A DNA stretch of 9,836 bases. It comes from Chitinophagaceae bacterium (GTDB taxonomy: Bacteria; Bacteroidota; Bacteroidia; Chitinophagales; Chitinophagaceae). A program made the position numbers and the translations under genes. The notes beneath the pieces were generated by a model. That model was not told the origin of the DNA, searched no databases, and saw only the letters and a list, made by a program, of their open reading frames with translations. Shown one piece after another: positions 1-6,468 of this stretch (its first letter is position 1; each line of letters starts with the position of its first letter). Location of the stretch: positions 1-9,836 of the forward strand of contig CANCKV010000076.1 in assembly GCA_947378615.1 (NCBI GenBank), read 5' to 3'.

Positions 1-678
1 AAATCCACTTCTTTTTAATTGCACTAATAATCTATCAATATTATAAAGATACTCCCCAATATCCTCAATGAAAAGTATCTTTCCTTTGTCAGAATAGCTT
101 GATTTTGAACCAATCAAATGAGCAATAATACTTAGATTACCTCCAATTAATTCACCTTTAGCTATACCTATTTTATTCAACGGATGATGAATAGTTGTGT
201 AAGAATAAGAGTCACCTTCTATCACTTTTTTAATAGACTGTACATAGTTATTTTTGAAGCCATTATCGTTGAATGCAGCACTCATAGGCGCATGAATAGT
301 GGCAATTCGAAGATGTTGATTAATATGGGCATGCAAAACAGTTATATCACTATATCCAATCAGCCATTTGGGATGTTCTTGAAAGGATTCGAAATTTATT
401 TGGTCAATAATCCTAGATAGTCCATATCCACCTCGACCAAAAAGAATTGCTTTTATATCCCGATTATCTAGCATTATTTGTATATCTAAAAGCCTTTCTT
501 TATCAGTGCCAGAAAAATAATGATACTGATTACCTGCAGTTTTTCCTAGTACAACCTGATACCCCCATACTATTAATTGTTCAACACAAGTATTTATTTT
601 TTCTAATTGCATATATCCTGAAGGACATATAATTGCGATGGTATCTCCTTGTTTTAAATATGGTGGAACTGTTATCAT
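1..678 (-). CDS. LD-carboxypeptidase (peptidase S66 family), 3' end cut off by the window edge
   Basis: The reverse strand reads open from an ATG at 678 to base 1, 226 codons with no stop, so the C-terminus lies outside the window. The start MITVPPYLKQGDTIAIICPSG is typical of the LdcA/MccF family, in which the first strand follows a 'L..GD.I.ii.PSG' motif. Seen further on: FGRGGYGLSRI (80-90), the nucleophile-elbow motif GYSDIT with Ser110, GELIGGNLS (175-183) and LFIEDIGEYLYNIDR (202-216), which holds the likely triad Glu (Glu205). The family's triad His would fall in the missing part. S66 enzymes of the LdcA type cleave the meso-diaminopimelate-D-Ala bond of murein tetrapeptides during peptidoglycan recycling; some relatives (MccF) instead cleave microcin C. 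With no signal peptide it is presumably cytoplasmic. Family assignment is firm; the exact substrate is inferred. Confidence 0.9.
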   Translation of the reverse strand, partial: MITVPPYLKQGDTIAIICPSGYMQLEKINTCVEQLIVWGYQVVLGKTAGNQYHYFSGTDKERLLDIQIMLDNRDIKAILFGRGGYGLSRIIDQINFESFQEHPKWLIGYSDITVLHAHINQHLRIATIHAPMSAAFNDNGFKNNYVQSIKKVIEGDSYSYTTIHHPLNKIGIAKGELIGGNLSIIAHLIGSKSSYSDKGKILFIEDIGEYLYNIDRLLVQLKRSGF

Positions 679-979
679 TTAAATAAATTATGGTGCGTAA
701 AAGTATATGGAAATAAAAATGATTGCGAAATAATTTTCAACAGTTCAAAATCCATCAACGTGTTTTGAAACTTTATAGTGCAGGCATCAAAACAATAATA
801 AAGCAATTAGAGCTAAAAATATTTTCCCAAACATTAAACCACCCTGCCTTATGTTTGCAAAAATTGAAGAGGAGATAATGTTCTCTGAGTTAATTGAAAT
901 GAAAAACACTATTTGAGCATTATAAACAAAATGCAATCAATCATTGTTTTCAGATAAATCATTATTTAAAGAAAAAATT
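679..979. other. Divergent intergenic region between the LD-carboxypeptidase gene and dapD
   Basis: About 300 AT-rich bases separate two genes that point away from each other, so it should hold both promoters. The only motif I can pick out is TATGTTTG at 850-857, discussed separately. Two tiny ORFs lie here, at 851-916 (21 codons) and 931-957 (8 codons); neither looks coding. I see no lysine-riboswitch-like or other structured leader. Confidence 0.6.
850..857 (+). promoter_or_regulatory. Possible Bacteroidota -7 promoter element for dapD
   Basis: TATGTTTG matches the TAnnTTTG -7 consensus known for Bacteroidota. No good TTTG -33 box lies about 19 bases upstream (only a TTTT within 821-828). 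If real, transcription would begin near 864 and leave a leader of roughly 115 bases before dapD. One short match in AT-rich DNA can arise by chance. Confidence 0.25.
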
Positions 980-1792
980 ATGGAATTAAAGGACCGTATT
1001 CAGGCTATTTGGAGCGACAGGGCATTATTGAAAGATGCAGCGTATATTGATACAATCAGAGACGTGATTGAACAAGTAGATAAGGGACAATTACGAGTGG
1101 CATCTCCAACCGAAAATGGTTGGGTTGTAAACGAGTGGGTAAAGCAGGCGATTTTATTGTATTTTGGTATTCAACAAATGCAAACTTATACGTTGCCGCC
1201 TTTTGAGTTTTATGACAAAATGTTATTGAAAAAAGATTATGCAGAGCTTGGTGTAAGGGCTGTTCCTCATGCGGTTGCCCGTTATGGAGCTTATCTTGCT
1301 AAGAATGTAGTATTGATGCCAAGCTATGTAAATATTGGTGCGTTCGTTGATGAGGGTACAATGGTGGATACTTGGGCTACTGTGGGCAGTTGCGCACAAA
1401 TCGGAAAGCATGTACATCTAAGTGGGGGAGTAGGAATTGGTGGAGTTCTTGAACCATTACAAGCTAGTCCTGTTATCATCGAAGATGGTTGTTTTATTGG
1501 TAGCAGATGTATTGTAGTAGAAGGTGTAATTGTTGAAAAAGAGGCAGTTTTAGGTGCAAATGTGGTATTAACTCAATCAACGAAAATTATAGATGTGAGT
1601 GGTTCAGAACCAATTGAATACAAAGGACGTGTGCCAGCAAGAAGTGTAGTGATTCCGGGTACTTATGCTAAAAAGTTTCCTGCAGGAGAATACCATGTGA
1701 ATTGTGCATTGATAATTGGTACTCGTAAACCAAGTACAGATTTAAAAACAAGTCTTAACGATGCTTTGAGAGACTTTAATGTAAGTGTATAG
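980..1792 (+). CDS. dapD: 2,3,4,5-tetrahydropyridine-2,6-dicarboxylate N-succinyltransferase
   Basis: DapD transfers succinyl from succinyl-CoA to tetrahydrodipicolinate, in the succinylase branch that makes meso-diaminopimelate and lysine. It is a cytoplasmic trimer with a left-handed beta-helix. From the ATG at 980 the product is 270 residues and begins MELKDRIQAIW, as family members do. The frame is open back to a TTG at 944, which would add 12 residues with no family counterpart, so I prefer 980. Visible signatures: PTENGWVVNEWVKQAILLYF (43-62), PHAVARYGAYL (96-106), the hexapeptide-repeat core MPSYVNIGAFVDEGTMVDTW (113-132), GSCAQIGKHVHLSGGVGIGG (136-155), EDGCFIGSRCIVVEG (168-182) and a C-terminal RKPSTDLKTSLNDALRDF (249-266). 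The stop is TAG at 1790. Length and all blocks fit an intact enzyme. Confidence 0.97.
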   Translation: MELKDRIQAIWSDRALLKDAAYIDTIRDVIEQVDKGQLRVASPTENGWVVNEWVKQAILLYFGIQQMQTYTLPPFEFYDKMLLKKDYAELGVRAVPHAVARYGAYLAKNVVLMPSYVNIGAFVDEGTMVDTWATVGSCAQIGKHVHLSGGVGIGGVLEPLQASPVIIEDGCFIGSRCIVVEGVIVEKEAVLGANVVLTQSTKIIDVSGSEPIEYKGRVPARSVVIPGTYAKKFPAGEYHVNCALIIGTRKPSTDLKTSLNDALRDFNVSV

Positions 1793-1834
1793 TCATTGTA
1801 CATATTTTTTACTTTTAGGTTTACGTCAAATAAA

Positions 1835-1930
1835 ATAAGGCATAAAAAACAATCATTTAATAACAATTATCTTTTGATCAATAAAATAATCAAAAGATAT
1901 TGTTCTAATTTGAAGTTTTTTATGCCTTAT
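1835..1930. repeat. 96-bp nested inverted repeat (long hairpin) between dapD and the transporter gene
   Basis: The outer arms are a perfect 16-bp inverted repeat, 1835-1850 (ATAAGGCATAAAAAAC) against 1915-1930. Inside sits a second inverted repeat: 1862-1878 pairs with 1889-1904 over 16 bp with one bulged base (1867), closing a 10-base loop at 1879-1888. The two segments between arms (1851-1861 and 1905-1914) pair only in part. The transcript could fold into one hairpin of about 96 nt. It may act as terminator for dapD, although the run of six T (1916-1921) lies inside the outer arm rather than after it. It could also be a small palindromic repeat element with ATAAGGC ends; I see no convincing target-site duplication. 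The structure is directly visible; its function is inferred. Confidence 0.75.
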
Positions 1931-1954
1931 CCTTAACATCTCTAATACTATTTT

Positions 1955-2869
1955 TTGAAAAAACAAATAAACTTAGTTGGATTTGCAATAGCACTTTGCG
2001 GAGCAATACTGTTTTCTACGAAAGCAATATTTGTGAAACTTGCATTTCATTCCACGCACACTAATGCAGTGACATTGCTAAGTTTACGTATGTTATTTTC
2101 TTTGCCATTTTATATCTGTATTGCATTTTTTGTATCTAGACGGGAAGGCGTCGTTTCAATTTCACCAAAGCAATGGTTTTATATTGGATTGATGGGGATT
2201 TTGGGCTATTATCTAAGTAGTTTGTTCGATTTTATTGGTCTTCAATATGTTTCAGCAGGCTTAGAAAGGCTAATTTTATTTTTGTATCCTACCTTCTCTG
2301 TATTTTTAAACTCAATATTGTTCAAAGCAAAGATAAACAGAGTACAATTTATTGCTTTGCTATTGACCTACTTAGGAATTGGATTGGCCTACTATGGTGA
2401 GTTTAGGATTGATACAAGTAACCCGAATTTCTTTTACGGTTCTTTCATGGTCTTTCTTTGTAGTATCACCTATTCCTTTTATCTCGTTGGAACGGGTAGG
2501 TTAGTAAACAAGGTTGGTGCTGCTAGATATACCGCTTATGCCATGTTGTTTGCTACAATTGGAATTTTTCTACACTACACTGTTACGGAGTCAATTTCTG
2601 GATTTGTTTTTACGCCGCTACTAGTTAGTTATGGAGTTGTTTTAGCAGTTGTTGCCACTGTTATACCATCTTTTATGATTTCTAATGCGATGAAAAGGAT
2701 TGGTAGTAATAATGTTTCAATCATCACAAGTATTGGTCCTGTAAGCACAATTATTCAGGCTCATTTTATTTTAGGAGAAAAGATTTTTACAGAACAAATA
2801 ATAGGAACAGTACTCGTAGTTATTGGAGTTTTATTAATTGGATGGAGGCAAAGAAATACTGAATCGTAA
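1955..2869 (+). CDS. EamA/DMT-superfamily ten-helix transporter
   Basis: A 304-residue hydrophobic protein with two EamA repeats, the architecture of drug/metabolite transporters in the inner membrane. About ten helices are visible, roughly at 8-28, 40-60, 74-92, 100-124, 131-149, 160-180, 190-210, 218-240, 252-274 and 281-298. The first repeat has the ILFSTKAIFVKLAF segment (18-31). The second ends with the typical SIGPVSTIIQAHFILGEKIF (259-278) before the last helix. The start is TTG: the ATG codons downstream in frame would remove the first helix, and MKKQINLVGFAIA gives a normal short cytoplasmic lead. It follows the 96-bp palindrome and has no clear Shine-Dalgarno site. Substrate cannot be told from sequence; family members export amino acids, metabolites or drugs. 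DUF3820 starts 30 bases downstream, so co-transcription is possible. Confidence 0.88.
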   Translation: MKKQINLVGFAIALCGAILFSTKAIFVKLAFHSTHTNAVTLLSLRMLFSLPFYICIAFFVSRREGVVSISPKQWFYIGLMGILGYYLSSLFDFIGLQYVSAGLERLILFLYPTFSVFLNSILFKAKINRVQFIALLLTYLGIGLAYYGEFRIDTSNPNFFYGSFMVFLCSITYSFYLVGTGRLVNKVGAARYTAYAMLFATIGIFLHYTVTESISGFVFTPLLVSYGVVLAVVATVIPSFMISNAMKRIGSNNVSIITSIGPVSTIIQAHFILGEKIFTEQIIGTVLVVIGVLLIGWRQRNTES

Positions 2870-2899
2870 TATTGACAACAAAAGAAATAAGAAAGGCTT

Positions 2900-3133
2900 A
2901 TGGAAGACAATTCACCACAACCGAATGGCGATATTTTGATTCAAATTGTGAAAATGGAGATGCCTTATGGAAAATATAAGGGAACTCTAATCTACCGACT
3001 CCCGATGTTTTATTTAGAATGGCATAAAAGAACAGGTTTTCCGAAGGGCAAAATGGGTATTCTTCTTGAAACTATTTATGAAATAAAATTAAATGGACTA
3101 GAGGATTTGCTCAAACCATTAATAAAGAAATAG
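2900..3133 (+). CDS. DUF3820 family protein
   Basis: A small 77-residue protein with the conserved DUF3820 blocks in order: MPYGKYKG (21-28), LPMFYLEW (34-41), GFPKGKMG (46-53) and YEIKLNGLEDLLKPL (60-74). The family is often annotated as 'putative quorum-sensing-regulated virulence factor', but no biochemical activity is established that I know of, so I assign no function. It is soluble and basic, with no signal peptide or helix. The ATG at 2900 gives a first 20 residues with little motif content. The Met at residue 19 or 21 would also keep the core, but DILIQIVKM fits the short N-terminal helix usual in relatives. It lies 30 bases after the transporter gene and may be read through from it. 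Confidence 0.88.
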   Translation: MEDNSPQPNGDILIQIVKMEMPYGKYKGTLIYRLPMFYLEWHKRTGFPKGKMGILLETIYEIKLNGLEDLLKPLIKK

Positions 3134-3172
3134 TTCTTTTATTAAAATCAACTTTTCAATACAATTCTAAAT

Positions 3173-3192
3173 AATGATGTCTTTTCATCATT
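3173..3192 (+). terminator. Small hairpin downstream of the DUF3820 gene, possible weak terminator
   Basis: AATGATG (3173-3179) pairs perfectly with CATCATT (3186-3192) around a six-base loop, 40 bases after the stop codon. No T run follows directly and the stem is only 7 bp and AT-rich, so intrinsic termination is doubtful. Confidence 0.25.
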
Positions 3193-3236
3193 CAAAACTA
3201 ACGCCTTCTAATACTTATTTAATAAATTTTAATACA

Positions 3237-3297
3237 ACTTATAACCAAATCAACCTAAAACTTATAACTTATAACTTAATACTTACAACCTAAAACC
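3237..3297. repeat. Cluster of short degenerate direct repeats (ACTTATAAC / ACCTAAAAC)
   Basis: ACTTATAAC occurs at 3237-3245 and then in an overlapping series from 3260 (ACTTATAACTTATAACTTAA), followed by a variant ACTTACAACC ending at 3290. ACCTAAAAC occurs at 3253-3261 and again at 3289-3297, framing the series. The unit is about 8 bases. It may be slippage-prone intergenic DNA or binding-site repeats upstream of ppk; nothing in the sequence decides this. Confidence 0.5.
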
Positions 3298-3393
3298 TTC
3301 CCCTTTTCATCAACTTACTCCCTATTTATTAACATATAAGTTATTAAATCATCATTATTGACTAAAGTCTTCTTATCCATAAATGAATGCCAC

Positions 3394-3401
3394 TATATTT
3401 G
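3394..3401 (+). promoter_or_regulatory. Possible Bacteroidota -7 promoter element for ppk
   Basis: TATATTTG fits TAnnTTTG exactly and lies 24 bases before the preferred ppk start at 3426, giving a leader of about 15-20 bases, a normal length in this phylum. No TTTG -33 box is seen at the expected distance; the nearest TTG (3358-3360) is too far away. If real, it argues against the upstream ATG at 3387, which would lie 5' of the element. Confidence 0.3.
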
Positions 3402-3425
3402 GCATTTTTAGCATTTGATTCATTT

Positions 3426-5495
3426 ATGTCGAAAAAACAATTGATTCAGCGAGATATTAGTTGGCTTAGCTTTAATGCAAGGGTATTGCAAGAGGCTAAT
3501 GACCCTACTGTTCCACTGAGAGAAAGAATTAGGTTTTTAGGAATTTTCTCAAATAATACGGATGAGTTTTTTAGGGTTAGGGTGGCGACTTTGAAACGAA
3601 TGGTAGAATTTGAGGATAAGCGTAGAAGGCTAAATATGCACATGGAAAATAATCCACAGCATATTTTAGAACAAATACATACGATTGTACTTCGTCAGCA
3701 AACTGAGTTTAATCGTATTTGGGAAGGGATATTAAATGAATTGAATGAAGGAAAAATTTTCTTAATAGACGATTTGCATTTGAATAAAGAGCAAAAAGTA
3801 TATGTGAGGAATTATTTTGATGAGCACGTCCGTAGTAATGTAATCCCCTTAATTATCGAAAACCTACCTCAGATGCCTTACCTAAGAGATAAGAGTATTT
3901 ATTTAGGGGTAGTAATGAGGAAAAAGGATGATGCTTATCAACAAAAATATTCATTGATTGAGATTCCTGTCACCGCTGTCGGTCGTTTCATAGAACTTCC
4001 TGCAAAAGAAGGTGAACATAACATCATTTTATTGGAAGATGTGATTCGTTTCAATCTTCCACATATATTCTCCTATTTTGGTTTCGATTATTTCGATGCA
4101 CATGCATTTAAAATCACTAAAGATGCTGAAATTGATTTAGATCAAGATGTAAGTACCACTTTTGTTGAAAAGATTGAAAAAGGACTTAAAAATCGGAGAA
4201 AAGGGAAACCTGTTCGGTTTGTTTATGATAAGGATATGGATGCAGGCTTGCTTGAATATTTAATTAGAAGATTGAGTTTAGGCAATAAAAGCAATATTAT
4301 TCCCGGAGGAAGGATTCATAATTTTAGGCACTTCATGGATTTTCCTGATGTATTTGCAGAAGGAAGCGATAGAAATAAACCGTTTACTCATCCTGAATTG
4401 AAGGGCGTTATTAGGGTGACCGATGTGATTTTGAAAAAGGATATCATGCTCAACTTTCCCTATCATTCTTATGATAGTGTGATTGATTTATTGAGGGAAG
4501 CAGCAATGGATCCTCAGGTATTGAGTATTAAACTCACTGCTTATCGGCTAGCTTCAAATTCCAAAGTAATCAATGCCCTTGTAAATGCATCTCGAAATGG
4601 GAAAGAAGTGGTGGTAATGCTCGAATTGAAGGCTAGGTTTGATGAAGAAGCCAATTTAGAATGGAAAGAAGTGTTAGAACAGGAGGGAGTTAGGGTTTTG
4701 TTGGGTGTTCCTAAAATGAAGATACATGCAAAGTTGTGTGTCATAAAGAAAAAAGTAGGTACTCGAACTATTCAATATGGTTTTATCAGTACAGGTAATC
4801 TAAATGAAAAAACAGCAAAGGTTTATGGTGATCATTGTTTATTAACTGCAAAGCGAGCAGTAATGGCAGATATCAATAGATTATTTAATTATTTGGAGAA
4901 TTGGAAGACAGGAATTGGTCATTTGCATTTATGTAAAACACTTTTGATATGCCCAACTAATATGCGATCTGCTTTCGAATCACAGATTCTTAAGGAAATA
5001 AAGTTTGCAAAAGCGGGGAAACCTGCCTCAATTACCTTGAAAGTAAATTCATTGAGCGATGCCAAGTTGATAGAACGATTGCATGAAGCCGCTGAAGCAG
5101 GTGTTAATCTTAATTTGATTGTTAGAGGCATTTTTTGTGCACCTTTTGAGAAAAAGAAATATAAAAACCATGTGAAAGCAATTAGTATTGTAGATGAGTA
5201 TCTTGAACATGCCCGTATCATCATTTTTAACAACGGTGGAAACGAGAAGATTTATATTTCCTCAGCTGATTGGATGGTTCGAAATTTAGATCATCGACTT
5301 GAGGCTGCAATTCCAATAACAGATAAGGATATAAGGAACGAAATAAAAGAGATTATCAACATTCAATTGAGTGATAATATTAAGGCAAGGGTTCTTGATA
5401 AGGAACTAAGTAATAATTATGCTCCTTTTGTAGGCAAGAAGCGTGTTCGTTCTCAGATTGAAACATACCATTATCTTCATCAAAAAATAAAATAA
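3426..5495 (+). CDS. ppk: Polyphosphate kinase 1
   Basis: Ppk1 reversibly transfers the ATP gamma-phosphate to polyphosphate through a phosphohistidine. From the ATG at 3426 it has 689 residues, against 688 for the E. coli enzyme, and begins MSKKQLIQRDISWLSFNARV, the usual family N-terminus. An in-frame ATG at 3387 would add 13 hydrophobic residues unlike the family, so I reject it. Domain order is normal: N-terminal helical domain with LSFNARVLQEA and GIFSNNTDEFFRVRVA, a central head domain, then two phospholipase-D-like C-terminal domains. Catalytic positions match E. coli closely: Arg374 in LTAYR, Arg404 in LKARFDEEANLEW, phospho-acceptor His434 in MKIHAKLCVI, and the second His at 595 in LEHARIIIFNNGG. 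The STGNLNEKTAKVYGDH block is also present. The gene looks intact. It is followed after one base by the ppx-like gene, implying an operon. Confidence 0.96.
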   Translation: MSKKQLIQRDISWLSFNARVLQEANDPTVPLRERIRFLGIFSNNTDEFFRVRVATLKRMVEFEDKRRRLNMHMENNPQHILEQIHTIVLRQQTEFNRIWEGILNELNEGKIFLIDDLHLNKEQKVYVRNYFDEHVRSNVIPLIIENLPQMPYLRDKSIYLGVVMRKKDDAYQQKYSLIEIPVTAVGRFIELPAKEGEHNIILLEDVIRFNLPHIFSYFGFDYFDAHAFKITKDAEIDLDQDVSTTFVEKIEKGLKNRRKGKPVRFVYDKDMDAGLLEYLIRRLSLGNKSNIIPGGRIHNFRHFMDFPDVFAEGSDRNKPFTHPELKGVIRVTDVILKKDIMLNFPYHSYDSVIDLLREAAMDPQVLSIKLTAYRLASNSKVINALVNASRNGKEVVVMLELKARFDEEANLEWKEVLEQEGVRVLLGVPKMKIHAKLCVIKKKVGTRTIQYGFISTGNLNEKTAKVYGDHCLLTAKRAVMADINRLFNYLENWKTGIGHLHLCKTLLICPTNMRSAFESQILKEIKFAKAGKPASITLKVNSLSDAKLIERLHEAAEAGVNLNLIVRGIFCAPFEKKKYKNHVKAISIVDEYLEHARIIIFNNGGNEKIYISSADWMVRNLDHRLEAAIPITDKDIRNEIKEIINIQLSDNIKARVLDKELSNNYAPFVGKKRVRSQIETYHYLHQKIK

Positions 5496-5496
5496 A

Positions 5497-6381
5497 TTGA
5501 TTTTAGCGGCAATTGACATTGGTAGTAATGCTGCTCGGTTATTAATATCGAGTGTAATAGAAGTAGGAAATAAAAGGCCAGAATTTAATAAAGTGAATCT
5601 TGTTCGTGTGCCACTTCGTCTAGGATTTGATGTGTTTGAAACGGGTAAGATTTCAAAGGACAGGATAGAGATGCTGATTCAGACAATGAAGGCCTATCGA
5701 CATCTTTTAAAAGTATATGATGTTACCGATTTTAGGGCTTGTGCTACTAGTGCGATGCGGGATGCGAAGAATGGTCACGAAATCATTGATTTAGTAAAAA
5801 AAGAAACGGGCATAACTATCGAAGTCTTAACAGGGGATAAGGAAGCCTCTATGATTAATCAGACTCACGTAGCTGAAATGCTTGATAGGTTTCATTCTTA
5901 TCTCTATGTGGATGTAGGGGGTGGTAGTACGGAACTTACTTTTTTTGATGAAGGAAAAATGAAATATCGTGAAAGTTTCAATATTGGCACAATCAGGCTA
6001 TTAAAGGGGCAAGTTGATGAAAGAAGTTGGGATTTAATGCGTGATCATCTGAAACAAAATACAAAATCTAATTTACCAATCACTGCTATTGGTAGTGGAG
6101 GTAATATTAATAAGGTCTTTTCTATGAGTAAAAAGAAGGAAGGAAAGCCTTTGCCCTTACAATTATTGAGAGATTTTCATAAAGAATTAAGTAGCTACTC
6201 TATAGAAGAGAGAATCAGGATTTATAAGTTGAAAGAAGATAGGGCAGATGTGATTGTTCCTGCATTATTAATTTATATCAATATCATGCGGTGGGCGGAA
6301 ATTCCTGAAATATATGTTCCTAAAATCGGTATTGCAGATGGTTTGATTCAAACTCTTTATGACGAGATTCAGAGGAAATAG
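5497..6381 (+). CDS. Ppx/GppA family phosphatase (exopolyphosphatase-like, short form)
   Basis: A 294-residue member of the ASKHA-fold Ppx/GppA family, which removes terminal phosphate from polyphosphate or from pppGpp. Motifs: phosphate-1 loop AAIDIGSNAARLL (4-16), ACATSAMRDAKNG (81-93), VLTGDKEASMIN (110-121) with Glu116 where the catalytic base of exopolyphosphatase is expected, phosphate-2 loop VDVGGGSTELTFF (138-150), AIGSGGNINK (197-206) and a final KIGIADGLIQTLY (276-288). It has only the two core subdomains and lacks the C-terminal HD-like extension of the roughly 500-residue E. coli Ppx and GppA. The start is TTG, one base after the ppk stop; no earlier start gives the family N-terminus, and translational coupling to ppk is likely. 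Position next to ppk favours a polyphosphate role, but pppGpp hydrolysis cannot be excluded. Confidence 0.93.
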   Translation: MILAAIDIGSNAARLLISSVIEVGNKRPEFNKVNLVRVPLRLGFDVFETGKISKDRIEMLIQTMKAYRHLLKVYDVTDFRACATSAMRDAKNGHEIIDLVKKETGITIEVLTGDKEASMINQTHVAEMLDRFHSYLYVDVGGGSTELTFFDEGKMKYRESFNIGTIRLLKGQVDERSWDLMRDHLKQNTKSNLPITAIGSGGNINKVFSMSKKKEGKPLPLQLLRDFHKELSSYSIEERIRIYKLKEDRADVIVPALLIYINIMRWAEIPEIYVPKIGIADGLIQTLYDEIQRK

Positions 6382-6402
6382 TAATAGAATCTATTATTAC
6401 TA
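6379..6402. terminator. Hairpin at the 3' end of the ppx-like gene, possible weak terminator
   Basis: TAGTAATA (6379-6386, including the stop codon) pairs with TATTACTA (6395-6402) around an 8-base loop. The stem is AT-rich and no T run follows, so it is a weak candidate. It lies between convergent genes, where a terminator is expected. Confidence 0.3.
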
Positions 6403-6468
6403 AGCTTTAAATACTCTAAAACTTAAGTAGTCTTAATTATGAAAACGAGATGCTAAGGGGGTATTATA

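Larger units (their letters stand above)
3134..3425. other. AT-rich intergenic spacer before ppk
   Basis: About 290 bases without a credible gene. It contains a short hairpin just after the DUF3820 gene, a cluster of short direct repeats and a candidate -7 promoter element, each listed separately. I see no RNA gene here. Confidence 0.6.

Noticed and set aside
184..632. Plus-strand ORFs of 78 and 61 codons opposite the first gene
   Set aside because: They lie antisense to the clearly coding LD-carboxypeptidase frame and show no family motifs.
851..957. Two tiny ORFs (21 and 8 codons) upstream of dapD that might be leader peptides
   Set aside because: No lysine-rich stretch, no attenuator-like alternative hairpins and no Shine-Dalgarno site; expected by chance.
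679..979. Possible lysine riboswitch before dapD
   Set aside because: The leader has no visible multi-stem conserved structure; it is plain AT-rich sequence.
4919..5233. 104-codon minus-strand ORF within ppk
   Set aside because: It is a shadow of ppk, which is conserved along its whole length here; it has no recognisable domain.
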